Origin: Spodoptera frugiperda
Lineage: Eukaryota > Arthropoda > Insecta > Lepidoptera > Noctuidae
Reading direction: 5' to 3'
Length of the DNA stretch: 64,000 nt
NCBI RefSeq assembly: GCF_023101765.2
Contig: NC_064212.1
Location: 3,224,001-3,288,000 of the forward strand
Below are positions 23,456 to 35,273 of this stretch, one piece after another (the stretch's first letter is position 1; every line of letters begins with the position of its first letter). Made by a program: the position numbers and the translations under genes. Below the pieces are notes generated by a model, which was given only the letters and a program-made list of their open reading frames with translations, ran no database searches and had not been told where the DNA came from.

Positions 23456-26400
23456 CTGTTGATGAAAAAAAGTTTTAATTAGTTGATGTAAAAATGTTGG
23501 TCCTATTTAGAACACTTCATCATAATTATCAGCCACAAGACGTCCATTGGTGAACAAAGACTTCTTCCAAACACGGGCATTGGGGTAGGCCTATACAACA
23601 CATACCAACATCCAGTAAAATACAGATGAAATGTTTCATAAGCTAGTAAGTAGCTAACGGATGAAGCTTTATAGGTAATTGTGTATAACTAATCCCTTAA
23701 CAAACAGTATCTCATACAACATTTCAAATGCAATAGAAATTAGACTTTATTTTCTACAAAATAAGTTCCAAAAAACAATGAAAATGCTTACCTAAACTGA
23801 GCCAAGGCATTCGTATCGAAAGGCTTCCTGAATCCAAAGCCCAGCTGTGAGAATGGGTTGGGCATGGAAGCCACGACAGAGGGAGGGGGAGCCCCCGCCG
23901 CCCCCCCTAAGTACGGGTTGTAGGGGTGCGCCTGAGGACCAACTTTCTCCTGTTTGCGCCATTTTGCGCGACGGTTTTGGAACCACACCTGGAAGAGATA
24001 GTTTTGGTTAGAAAACTGGAGATTTTTGTTAAGCTTATGAAGAAGGCTTATGTTTTCTCGCGTGTAGAAATAGCTTTTTATGTGTGATTATCCTTCATTA
24101 CGTAGGGATGTGTATTATGTAGCTTGATTATGTTAAGTAACATATTAAAAATCCTTCTTATTTAACTAAATAGTAACATTCCCTATTATATCCCAATAAA
24201 GTACAAAAAATTAAGAGGTTAATGTTACCCAATCTTTGCCCGTTCATTTGAAGCAGGCAATGTTTGTATTATAAAAGGAACGTTTATATTCTGTTCATAG
24301 TATTTTTTTAAAATAAATGTTTTTGTTCATTATAGTATCTGATCCACTTTTTCAGTTTAATTTTATGAACAATACCGGACTAAGTAAGTATGAAGTAAAT
24401 ACTAAATACCTCTAGTGTAGCCACGCATGGTAAAGTTAAATAATAGCAGTTAAATATTGTTTTATTGTACTGTAACTAGTAATCAAACACGTAGTTAGGA
24501 GGTAATAAATAAAGAGTACTTAGTTTTTCTTACAACATAATAATCAACCTTTACTACCTAGGTACCGACTATATATTTTATTTTAGTATGCTACTAACAT
24601 TTTTGCTCAACTATAAATAATTCTGCCCTTCCAATGATTTATTTATATCTACTGGTATTTTTGTAACAATGCTTTATGATGGAAAGTGAAATGTTTTGAC
24701 AAATGAAGATCAAGTAAAATACTTATAGTCTACGAACGGGGTGGTTTTTAGTCAGTAAGAGTCTGACACTACCTGTCGCCTCACCCATGGTGGTAGAAGA
24801 CATTTTACAATTTTCCCCCTTAAAAGTAGTAACAATGCATTATAGGTGCATTGAATATATTTGTATCACTTAAAATATTTCGGGCGAAATTTACGAGATA
24901 GAAAATTGATTAAAATGTACTTCAAGGTAGTTGTAACTAGCCATTAGTTAAATTAGACTAGACAAATAGGTTATTTATGTTATAATATGTGAAACAATTA
25001 AAAGGATAAATAATAACAAGGAAAATAAATATCATACTATAGGCATAGGCCTATAACGACCTATTAATGTATTTTTTTGTAATTTGGGTTTTCCTAATTG
25101 GCTATTGTTTCAGTTTTTATAAATAATATTAGTTAGTCAACACTTACTAGAATGGTTACGTCCTATTTATTAATTTCTTTCCGTAGTTATTGTTGGAATA
25201 CATAGTTTATAATGAAAAGTGGATTGTATTTAACAGTTTTATTTACAAATAAAGCTTATTAGCTGTCGAAATTAACAACATTGCGAGTACTTAATTGGAG
25301 TTCACAAGAAAATTGCGGCTCAAGACTGACCAGACCGACTTTCATGCAACATACTTATTCAAAGAAAATCGCCTTGAAAAATTAAGAACAATTATCACAC
25401 GTGTGTAACCTTCATGTTTAAAAAAATACGAGCCACCACAAACCGCAACATTATGCCAATGAGATCATTCAATTCACTCAAAATACTGAATTCTGCTACA
25501 ATGTTATAAGACAAGTCGAAACCTTAAACTGTCTACTACATTGTAACCACGACATATGTGTCGTAAAATATTGCAAGCCAAACATATATTTATTATATTA
25601 TAACAACAATAAATTATTGTTCAACCAACTCATGTATATTTCATAATTTCATCTGATGTCTTTTACAATTTATTTATGTTTTGAGACGAAAAACAGTGGT
25701 CCTTTGCACCGTACGTGTGGCTAACGAGGGCAAACATGTCACTTCTTTGCCCCGTCTGTCTAAACTAAGCCTTATTCTGATGCGAATTACATAAGCTAAC
25801 CGTTTTTCTATTAGAAATATGTCCATTTAACAAATATAAAGACGTAAGCTGCGTGTCGCGCGCCGCGCCTGATTTACGAGCCTTTCAATGAACAACCGGC
25901 CACATAATATCACGTCTCTATCGCCGTAATCAACTAGAATTTGTACAATTATACCCGCAGTGTTATTAAATTTATAATTACACCATTCAAACTGACAACC
26001 ATAATGCTTTATTGCCAACAAAAATCCAGCTTTTTACAACAAAAAGTTTACAATTCAATACTTTAGTAAAAGGTCGATTATCATGCCATGAAATATTTAT
26101 GCACTTACAAAAATGTTGAGAAAGAGAAAAAAATTCGTCACGAACCGTACGACCATTATGTAAACTGTTATTTTTATGGCAATTTAAATTAATTCACTTA
26201 TGATAAATGGTGTATTGTAAAAAATTAAACGCGTTTCTGTAAATGTCGATGCGGTTTTAGCGGATGCTGTGATAAACAAGAAACGTTTTATGTTTACGGT
26301 TATGGTCGTCGTTATAAATTGAGCCTTAATGGGTAGATGTTATGGTTGGAATTTTTGTGTGGAGGTATGATCTATTAAGTTTACAATGGCCATTACGGAT

Positions 26401-29400
26401 ATGACTTCATACGGCGTTGAGGCCGCGAATTTATAAATGTTGTAATTGGTGGCGGGTTGGCTGACGGCATGCGGGTCCGGTGGGTGCAAAAAGGCACCGA
26501 CTGCGTCCCAGGTGCCGTGTTTAATAGCTTAACAGAGTCGCGCATTAAGGTAATGACCACGTCGGCCGCGCAGTGCTGCGATCGACTGCTGGAGCGCTAA
26601 AACTGCGCAACGTGCTATTGCTTCGCCCAGCGGGAGGCCCATAAAACCGTTGTAGATTTTATAGATACCTCTGGGACGTGAACCATTTTGATATCTATTA
26701 AAATGTCGGCCTTTCATGATTATGGTTTCAATGTATTGACTAGGATATGCTTAATTCGTTTGTTTATTAATTTAAGGTTGTGTGAGTCTGGTGTGTGTTC
26801 GCTGCAACATGTTAGATATGCTTAATATCCCGACCATTAGGTATGTTAACTATTATGGTAATGTGTTCCGAAGAAGTTTTATCAAAGGTATTATCTAATC
26901 TACATCAAAATGAATAAATAAGAACAACAAAATCGTATGCCATAAGCAAACATATATATTTTGCATAACTTTCTGATCTCAACATAACCTCTAAACATTT
27001 TGATCAAAAACCGACAATCAAAGCGAAATCTTAGTCGCCCAGCCGCGCCATGATCGAATCAGCTGGTAATAATACAAGAAAATTGCTAATGATCTCATTT
27101 AATAAACAAGGGTTTGAAAAATACGCGCCTATTACTTAAATCGATGGTAGCCGTTTCGTATTAAGACAGGGTAATATCTTAAGAGGTTCGTATCATGTTA
27201 AAGTGTAGGGTAATGTACAGATGTCGCCTCATTCGCCACGTTAAGCGATGTGATGGCCATAATACTCATGAATTACTTTGTCTGTTGGGTATATGTAGCT
27301 GAAAAGAGGACTTTGAGAAAAGGATGGTACGGCCGTGCCGCTTTTTTTTTTGCTTGACTTGGCGGGTGCACTACCGTGCCCCCAGATAAAAAAGGTTAGA
27401 GATGCATTGGACAGTGTGGGTGCTTTTCCGTCAGCGATGTGCTATGTAGCTATGCTACGAAGATGTCATAGTTAGCTGTAAAACTATGTGACCGTTTAAA
27501 TTGATACTTAGCTATATATCTGTGCGAGGAAGATGCGCAGAAGCCATCCATAGTACGCATCTTTCTATACGCATTATAAAAAACATAGCTTAGGTGAATC
27601 CGTTTCCACCAGTGCTAAGCTATGGTATGTGTAAAAATTGGTGGAAACCAAACGCATCCATAGCAACGTACATAACAGTACATCTCTGGTAGAAAAGCAC
27701 GCTTATTTAAATATTATTAACAAATACAACGTAGGTCTGTCTTTTCCTGTAGGCAAAAGATTTGTACGATTTCTCGTCTAGTAGTTTTACTATCATTTAA
27801 TATCATAGAGTAGTCCATGTTTAGTCTATTACTCCATGTTTAATATATCTTGTTTCCGTTTTACGTCCCTGTCATCAAAGGTGTACTATTCAATATCCCC
27901 CCAGGCCCCATATCACCTTTATAGATCATTATAATTGTTGTAATATACGTACTTATATTATAATCGATTACCTATACGGTCTCAATAACATGACACCTCT
28001 GCCTACCCGTTCAGGTGTGACTTAATTACGGCTTAATTTTATGTAAGTTTGTAACAACAGCGTTAAAGAAAAAGTATGGTTATCATAAAGGTATTACTTA
28101 AGTAGGTAATAGATGTGTGTTTAGTCATTTAGAGACTAAATATACTGGCAAAACCTAAACATATGATATGATTTGACAATAAATTTACCTATGTATGTAT
28201 GTAAGAAAAGTGTATGGGATTGTATTTAATATTTAGTTAATTTCATATGTTTTTAGATAGATAAGTACGATGTGGCTGATGTAGCGTTTAGTTAAAAGTT
28301 TAGTTAAACCAGTGCATGGGATTGATACAAATACTGAAATGTAGTATACTATATACCAATTGTCCATTATATATGCCATTACCAGTCAGTCTAGGCAGGG
28401 AATAATTTCATATCAATCACAAAATGTAAAATATTGATTAGAAAAAATTGTTAAAGTGATGAAGCGAGCGAAGACGTTAAGGCTTCATAAAAAGCTAGCC
28501 ACTCATATTATTATGTACTTTTACCTACAAACATAATAATCAACGATAACTATCTACCAGGATCGCAAGAAACGCTAAGCTTAAATAATGAGCTAGAAAG
28601 TTCTTTCAAAAAGCATAAATTACTTAAAGTAAAAATACAACACCTGTCTCCTACACGTAGACAACACACGCCATTGTGTCTTCAAAAACTTGTTATTATA
28701 GAAAAACTTTATTAAATTATGTAAGAACATAGTTACTGTTTAATGTCAAACACCAAAACGGGTGAAGTCGGGGGTTGTAGCTAGTTTGTTGTTGGTATAT
28801 TGTATTGATAATATTAATTGGCCGCGCCTTAGGATACCGTAACTTAATTGTGTGCATTCCGTATTGTGGGTGTTGGTAGAAATGTTTTTAGTTGTGTAGA
28901 ACTAATGTTAATATAGGAAAAACTAATTGACTATACGGTTGGTACTGAGACTGGGCAATCGGCAGCCGCGACAACGTGTAGCGGTTTCGATTGCCGCACG
29001 GAGTAACTCTTTGAGTGATCCATAAACTGTTATTTTGGATCTGGGTGTCATGCATGTGTATGTATGTATGTGAACTTGTGTGTCAGTGAACGCACCCATG
29101 AGATAGGAGAAAATCCAGTGTAAAGCAACGTTTTAAAAAAAAAAAAAACATATTGCTTGAGAATATTTTTGGTTGCCATAATTAGTTGAACTTCGTTCAA
29201 CCAAAATCGGCCCTACAATGATAGTGGCTATAGTCTTGTCTATGAAAGCGTAACAAATAAAGAACTACAGGATATATAGTTATAAGCTTGAATTTCCATT
29301 CAACACAACGTATTTTCACGTCGATTCTCGATACAACTATCGATTCGACTTTGTTATACAGTTCCATTATACGAATATATCGATCCATTGTATCACTCGA

Positions 29401-32400
29401 TAACTCTATCCTTCGTCCCACTAATTTGTACTCGAGTAATGCATCGATTGTGAACAAAATAAACCCTCGCGAGTTGCGACAAATAAGTGTGGGTTTCGTA
29501 CGATTATTAAAAGATCTCGAGTAACAAAGAACGATGAAATGTTTGCAACTTGCTAAAATGGAGAAGGCATTTTGATATAGATGGTCACAAAATTTTCTTA
29601 TCTACATTATTGTAATTTTGAATTACCTAATCACGTTATACTGATATTATTATATACATATAATCGAAGCTACTATAAGCTAATCTTCCATAAACACACC
29701 TATAAACTGTTTTTATAACAACTTATCGTGTAAGTAGTAATTTTCTAAGTACACATAATTATATGGACACCGTTTGACGCCAACGTGCATGTGATTTCAT
29801 AGGAACTAATTCATTATGTCAGCCTTTTACAATGTTCGTGCCGTCGAATCAATTTGTATAGACGAGCCCAGAGCCTGCGGGTTTATTGGTTAATCAAACC
29901 TGTATTTAACAGCCATTCCATTTTATGACGTCCTACTTGCATACAGACATTCATATTTATTTAATAAATATCAATATTAAAATCCCACAATTATATAGCT
30001 CGTGTGATTTCATTTTTCCAATTTATTATTGAATATATTATTATAAAAAAGATTAAATATGCAAACGACATTGTAAAACGTAGTTAAAATTAAAAAATCA
30101 GCCAATTGCTCCGCAGGGGTCACACGCTAAACTATATAATATTGCATAAATAGGCATTTTGTATTTATATTAATTAATATATAAACATTTATTCAAACAA
30201 TTATATCAGAATCTACATTTATAATTGAAGATAACATAACAGGGACGCCATTAAATTATTTATTGACGTCCAATCTCTGGTGATTAAATTTATATTTTGT
30301 CGCCTTGTTAGTCTTCGTTGCATAAATACCAATGTTTATGGTGATGATAGTAAATAACCCAATTATATTAGGAGTCAAGTTGGACATGAACAAATAATAT
30401 TTCCATATTAAAAGATATAAATAAGTCATTTGTATACACAAGAATACAGTTTTGGTATTTTTAGTCGTTTATTTTAATTTAAAATATAGCATCGAGTTTT
30501 TGGTATACCACACCCACTTTTTGCAGTACTTATTAGATCCAACATATGCGGACTACCTAGCGGGTTTACCGGGGCTCCGGCTCGAAAAGCAGGAGTAGGA
30601 ATGGGGTGGTTTTTAGTCGGTAAGAGTCTGACACTCCTCGCCTCGTCCAAGCAGGAGAATCATTGGACGATTTACTTCTCATATTAGCTTGGCGTTTCTG
30701 GATAACTCTTTTGGGTAAAACCAGGTCTGATATTTAATGGTGCAATTATTTTATAATCAGTGGTTATATAAGGAAACTTAACACGTGTACAGATTGTGTT
30801 AATTAACGATTATTTATGACGTTAAATAGTATAACGCTGTTATTAAATCATTATGATTGACTAGTCGCCTCATGTGAATGATTACCTACTGACTATACAT
30901 ACGTAATTGACACGCTTGTTCTTCCCCGAAGTATAGCCAGACGTGCATTGTTGTTTTTACTGACTTCATTGCTCTAATTAACTATATTTTAGTTATACCT
31001 AACTTAAATTAATACAATAGGCTCGCCCCTTATTACATGGAACTTATAACACAAATAAATGGTGAAAAGTGGATGTATGTACATTGTATAGCGACTTTAG
31101 GTGTCGTAATGTGCACATCTGTCTACCCGTTGGGGGATAAAAGGCGTGACGTTGCATTTAGTTAGGTACCTACATGTTGAAGATTACAGTTGTAAATTAA
31201 ATCCCGTAAAATCGGGTTTGTTTGACTCTATCGGGTAACTTTGACTCAATTTTGACACGATTTAATTTTAATTAATAAGTGTTATTTTATTACAATTCGG
31301 TGTCCTTATCTAAATGTTGCGCAATAAGTACAACTTCAACTTCAAGTAGCAATTTGCCGCATCCGACAACGAACGCAGTGCGATTCCTGACTCCATGTAC
31401 AAAGTAGTTTATTATAGTTATCACTGCAGTCATTTCTGTGTCTCATTCGATTCGGTCTGGTCTGATTGAGGGTTGCACGACAAGTCCTTGGCTGTTGGAA
31501 CCACGGGAATTAGTGGTTTGAGGCCTCAGATCGAAAGGGCAATGCGAATTGACTCTAGCTCGTGTTTTAAAAAGCGATAAGTTAATATTGTGTTATAAAA
31601 TGAATATATTTGTGAATTTATTTATTAGTGTTTGTATAATTATGATTGCCTGCTGTTCTTTGGTTATTTGATCGTGGGACTGTATGAGATTTTGTGTCCG
31701 AATCTGAATTGAGCAAGGCATTGTTTCAAAGATCAATTTTTACGATCATGCAAATGGGGGTTAAGTAAGACTAAGTACTAGTTGTAGCTGTTGATGATGT
31801 GGCCTCCTATGTCTTAGGTACATGACATTCAACATGCACCATTAGCAACATAATTGACCACTGCTGACCAAAGGCGTCTTCTCGTCGTCATACGGAGAAG
31901 GTTTGAGTATTAATCACCACGTTTAACAATAAATCACACTAACTCTAAAAAGTCACATTGGTACTTTGCTGTTGGTAGGTTTTGAACATGTACCTCATGC
32001 ATAAGAAGCGTCTTAAACCTCCGAGCTACTACGACGCGTCGTAGTGGCTCGGAGGTTTTTCGTTCGTCTTGTCGACGCCGACTACATAGAATAATGTAAA
32101 CCTCTATGTACTTATTTTAGGGAGTCTATAAGAATGAAGTAAGTAAGTAAAGTTTTTAATAGGACAATTAGTGTAGTAAATTGATCTACACAATTCATAC
32201 AAACATTAGCAATAGGGAGACAGTTTCACAATGCGCTTGCACACAATAGCTAAGCCTAGAACAGCTGTTAAACGCCGCTACGAGTCTAACTTTATAAAAC
32301 TGATTATAATTATCTAGACGGTGATTGAAGTAATATATTCTTAGCTCGCCTTGGGCAGCAGGTGTAAACCAATGAAGTGGAAACAAGCCTTAGATAGTAT

Positions 32401-34119
32401 AGTTTACGTGCAATTGTACCAGTACTTAGTCACATATCAAGCTAAATAAACCAGTATAAATTGACCCACGAATGTGCGGAAAGATCATAGAAAGCGAGAC
32501 CAAGATAAACTGGTTTTGTATAGCTCGGTGAGTAGTCTACATAGATTTTATCCAGAATGTTCTATGAACTGAACATTAGTAACGGTTTTATTTACGATCC
32601 GATAATGGTTATTGAGTAATTTTCCTTAATTTTCTGTAATTTTTTAATTGGTTGTATTTTCCTTAAGGCATTGTAGTCAGTGGATTGTCAGTTTTATAAG
32701 TAATTTATGGTTTATTGAGTTTGAAATTTAATGAAGTATAGAACTTTTAATAGAAATAGGGCTGCTCTGTTTGGTAGTACTAATCTTTTAAGAACAGTAT
32801 TGTGTTTTAAAAACGTATGATAATGAAAGAAAAATGTGTTAGAAAAAACGATTTCTTACCTGTATTCTTGCTTCCGTTAAGCCAATTTTCATAGCCAGCT
32901 CCTCTCTGAAAAGTAACAAAAAATATTATTAAGTATTTATAAAATATTATTAGAAATAAATAGTACTTAAATATGTTAAAATAAAATTCGATTAAGATAT
33001 TGAATCTAAAAAACGTTTATGGCATTTATTTTATAGCAGCAATACACAACATTAAAAAAAATTCTAATCTTCAATTGAATTATTTTATAAACAGAAAAGG
33101 CATTGCAGCCGATAATTAAATTGTTACTTTATTCGTTGTTGCACTTTGTGTAATTTGTAATGTCAACCTTCAATGGCGGTACCGTTGACAGATGTCATTT
33201 TTTCCCGCCATTCCATAGACAACAAAAGAAAACAAACAGTATTTTACTATCTTGTTTAATCCGCGAATAATTTATTTGTTATCGTGACTGTAGTTATGTA
33301 ACGTGCATGTAAATAACACAAGATAAAAGGCAGTAAACTTCAATTTAATTTATGATGGATTAAGATAATCCTGGCAATTAATTTGCTATAGAAGTTAACA
33401 GGCGTAAAGCGACCATTTTATCTCCATTATCCTATTATGAAACGAGGAAGAGTCGGATTATTTGATTGATAAACGTTTGATAAGTAGTGGAAATGGTTTT
33501 CACCACGTCTCTGGGATTTCATTGAAGAAATTACTCAGTATGCGTTAGTAGGATTAAGATTGTTGTATGATTAATTGCTAAGAGATTTAAAGTCGTATGG
33601 AAATGAGCTTAGTGGTACTTAATTATGTAAGTATAAATACTTGGCTGATAAAGTAGTAATGTTATTATTGAAAATAATTTGAGTGTTAGAATAAGATAAA
33701 GAGTCTTTTAGGTAAAATCCACATGTGAAGTAAAACATTGTTAGGGTAGCATAAGTATACATAATTATACTTCTATGACCAAAATGATAAAGGACTATAT
33801 ACAACAGCTTTGATTGCTATCTAAGATCAGATCATTGCTTGTCTTGAACCAAAGCCAAGAGAAAAAAGAAATCATTAAAAACTAACCTCGTAAAGACATC
33901 AGGATAATGTGTCCTTGAGAAAGCCTTCTCCAATTCTTCAAGCTGGAAACTAGTGAACGTGGTCCTATATCTCCTCTGCTTCCTTTTCGGCGCGAACTCG
34001 TCAGCATCATCACTGTCTGCGGATCCTGGAGGGGGGCGTTCTGAAGGGGATTGATCAGCTCGCGACAACTCGGGGGTCGTCCGAGGTGAATCGTCTTTAG
34101 GGGGCTCCGATACCCCCAT
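23131..34119 (-). CDS. al: aristaless homeobox protein (four coding exons, spliced)
   Basis: Join of 34119-33887, 32905-32860, 23988-23792 and 23455-23131 gives 266 codons plus TGA. Visible in the protein: a short acidic/proline N-terminus (1-44), a paired-like homeodomain at about 48-107 with W95, Q97 (homeodomain position 50) and N98, the block KVGPQAHPYNPYL after it, a proline-rich linker (about 160-230), and an OAR motif at about 234-256 (RRSSSIAALRMAAREHELRL) near the end. The homeodomain edge KRKQRRYRTTFTSFQLEELE, the KVGPQ..HPYNPYL block and the OAR are as I know them from Drosophila Aristaless, a nuclear transcription factor for appendage tip patterning; in butterflies al1 also affects wing colour. 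The protein is shorter than fly Al (about 400 residues), mostly in the linker. Exons are GC-rich against AT-rich surroundings. There is no paired domain. The Met follows an open 5' stretch of the same exon and aligns with the MGxSE start of fly Al. Whether it is al1 or al2 cannot be decided here. Confidence 0.95.
23456..23791 (-). other. aristaless short intron (336 bp)
   Basis: GTAAGC...ATCAACAG. About 23530-23615 resembles the common lepidopteran repeat with 'ACGTCCATTGGTGAACAAAG', so the intron may hold a degraded SINE/LINE tail. Confidence 0.85.
23792..23988 (-). CDS. al: aristaless exon with recognition helix
   Basis: The acceptor CTCTTCCAG precedes GTG-TGG-TTC, so the exon starts with Val94 (homeodomain position 47); the GTG is an internal codon, not a start. 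It encodes VWFQNRRAKWRKQE, then the KVGPQAHPYNPYL block, a glycine/alanine/proline stretch, and the segment MPNPFSQLGFGFRKPFDTNA. The last two match conserved parts of insect Aristaless. Donor GTAAGC below 23792; phase 2 (split Arg159). Confidence 0.95.
24734..24826 (+). mobile_element. R1 SINE-like retroposon, 5'-truncated
   Basis: Starts at GAACGGGGTGGTTTTTAGTC and runs to TTTTCCCCCTTAAAAG. The head is missing, as expected of a 5'-truncated copy. Intronic in al. Confidence 0.8.
26395..26740. promoter_or_regulatory. candidate intronic regulatory block of aristaless
   Basis: About 340 bp of GC-rich, non-repetitive sequence inside an AT-rich intron, with short G/C-rich palindromic words and ATAAA/TTTATA cores at the right side. 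The frame at 26529-26717 shows no protein family. Composition suggests a conserved enhancer; not tested. Confidence 0.3.
27418..27702. mobile_element. H1 MITE with hAT-like short inverted ends
   Basis: Left GGGTGCTTTTCCG and right GTAGAAAAGCACG are inverted. Inside, several diverged copies of 'ATAGCTTAGxxCTATG' and GTTTCCACC/GGTGGAAAC pair with each other. Same family as 41827-42045. Confidence 0.7.
28936..29148 (+). mobile_element. S2 tRNA-derived SINE with A-tail
   Basis: Only plus-strand S2 here and full length: A-box-like start, degenerate B box GGTTTCGATTGCC, GTGAACTTGTGTG body, GGAGAAAATCCAGTGTAAAG end and a 15-A tail (29134-29148). In an al intron, opposite to al transcription. Confidence 0.85.
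29325..29450. promoter_or_regulatory. intronic ATCGAT/CGATA cluster
   Basis: Three ATCGAT and two further CGATA motifs in about 125 bp within the large al intron. Possible DREF/BEAF-like sites by analogy with Drosophila. Confidence 0.25.
30547..30675 (+). mobile_element. R1 SINE-like retroposon
   Basis: Well-preserved copy from TGCGGACTACCTAGCGGG to CATTGGACGATTT; the A-tail is lost. Confidence 0.85.
31017..31157 (+). mobile_element. S4 SINE body, 5'-truncated
   Basis: Matches 63545-63688: ATAGGCTCxCC, TTATTACATGG, GTCGTAATGTGCAC, TCTGCCTACCC-type and GATAAAAGGCGTGACGTTGC. Confidence 0.75.
31835..32024 (-). mobile_element. S5 tRNA-headed SINE
   Basis: The minus strand from 32036 reads a tRNA-like head with A-box TAGCTCGGAGG and B-box-like ATGTTCAAAACC. 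The body carries the familiar 'ACCACTGCTGACCAAAGGCG..GAGAAGG' lepidopteran sequence. It lacks a functional tRNA fold as far as I can judge. Confidence 0.6.
32015..32058. repeat. 44-bp loopless palindrome from a tRNA-like SINE head
   Basis: AAACCTCCGAGCTACTACGACG (32015-32036) is followed directly by its reverse complement (32037-32058) with one mismatch. It is the S5 head facing a second copy of itself. Confidence 0.9.
32860..32905 (-). CDS. al: aristaless 46-bp homeodomain microexon
   Basis: One base completes codon Arg78, then 15 codons read EELAMKIGLTEARIQ, which is homeodomain positions 32-46. Acceptor CTTTTCAG above 32905; donor GTAAGA below 32860. It ends in phase 0 exactly at the 46/47 homeodomain boundary, a common intron position in paired-class homeobox genes. 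It lies 981 bp from the preceding exon and 8871 bp from the next. It is too short to be found by ORF length, and the call rests on splice sites plus the family sequence. Confidence 0.93.
32906..33886 (-). other. aristaless intron within the homeodomain (981 bp)
   Basis: Bounded by donor GTTAGT and acceptor CTTTTCAG. AT-rich. No repeat family or gene recognised inside. Confidence 0.9.
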
Positions 34120-34163
34120 TGAGGCAGCGTATTTTTGGTACTCTTGATTTTGGGTGAAGTAAT
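33887..34163 (-). CDS. al: aristaless exon with start codon and homeodomain helices 1-2 (part)
   Basis: The acceptor is a pyrimidine-rich tract ending TTTCCAG just above 34163, and the donor after 33887 is GTTAGT. The start codon used is 34119-34117; the context has T at -3 and G at +4, which is only moderate. From the ATG the exon encodes residues 1-77 plus two bases of codon 78 (phase 2). The 44 bases upstream of the ATG stay open in frame and would read xYFTQNQEYQKYAAS, but contain no other ATG. An N-terminally longer protein would therefore need an in-frame start in an upstream exon. Confidence 0.92.
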
Positions 34164-35166
34164 CTGGAAAGAGAGAAAAATATAATTTTAAATTAACGCA
34201 TGCATTTTTCAAAAGCAACAGATTTTGCTGTCTATTTTTATTTGTATAAGATTGTGATTAAAATCGTCATTAAATTCATTAGTCTAGGGGTTTAAACTCA
34301 GGGGTTTTATGGGTTCGACAATGTATAAACAACACCTTTAGGGTAGCAGTCATCCATATACTATCGTTACGACTTTTCATAAAAAGCATTGTATGTACTT
34401 ATGTATAAAAAATCATGGGGTGAGTAAGATTTATAATCTGGTCTTTTTTACTATTCCGGAACAATAAAATACCTACTAAGTCATAACACATTATTACTTA
34501 TCTGAAGTAAATATGTCTGACTAATAAAATTCTAACAAGATTAGCAGTTTACAATCTCATAATAAATTATATCAATCTCTTATGTTTCTTATCTTTAAAT
34601 AACAAATAAAATCATGTGTTAGCTTTGTAAGTTAATATTATCTGCACATTTTTTTACTTAAGTACATTTTACGTAATTCTACTGTATTTTATTTATATTT
34701 ATGGGTAAGGCCATTAAAACTACTATAATTAAAGAAATTATATTGCTATCGTATCATTCCATATTATTTTACAAGACCATAGACTCAGAACCGAGTTTGC
34801 AACAACATAGATCAAAAAAAAAAACTAAACGTCAAATTGACATTTCTTATGTATTTATGGCTATAAATAGCCACTTATGTCTTAATACGAAGGAAATTAT
34901 CTATTATTAGGAATTATAACCTAACCTAGAAAACTGTCAGTATCATAACATACGTCTCACTTAAACTGTCAAGCGAAAAAATATTGACAACTGAGTTCTT
35001 AGCTGTCAAAGTCTTTTTTTAAACAATAGACTAGGTTGCAATTGTTTTTTTTTGTTTTAGCTAGGGTGTGTGTTGTAATAATTCCTAACGTACTTATTTA
35101 TTTAGTTTGATTGCCTTATTGGTAGAGTTATGTGAGTTTAGTGCGAGCTCTAGACATATTTTCTTG

Positions 35167-35273
35167 GATGGGGAAAATCATACAATGACTTCTCCTTGAG
35201 TGAAACGAGAATGAGTGTTAGACTCTTACTGACTAAGAACTACCCCGTTCCTACTCCTGCTTGGAGACAGTTC
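35167..35273 (-). mobile_element. R1 SINE-like retroposon
   Basis: Reverse-complement core with ACTCTTACTGACTAAGAAC and CCCGTTCCTACTCCTGC; truncated at the head. Confidence 0.8.

Larger units (their letters stand above)
23989..32859 (-). other. aristaless large intron (8871 bp)
   Basis: It runs from donor GTAAGA at the 46-bp exon to acceptor CTTCCAG at the recognition-helix exon. It contains two R1 copies, an S2 SINE with A-tail, an H1 MITE, S4 and S5 pieces, a GC-rich block (26395-26740) and an ATCGAT cluster (29325-29450). The other stretches are AT-rich and unremarkable. No alternative exon was recognised. Confidence 0.9.

Noticed and set aside
23788..23988. Reading frame apparently starting at GTG in the recognition-helix exon
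   Set aside because: The GTG is Val47 of the homeodomain directly after a splice acceptor; the real exon is 23792-23988.
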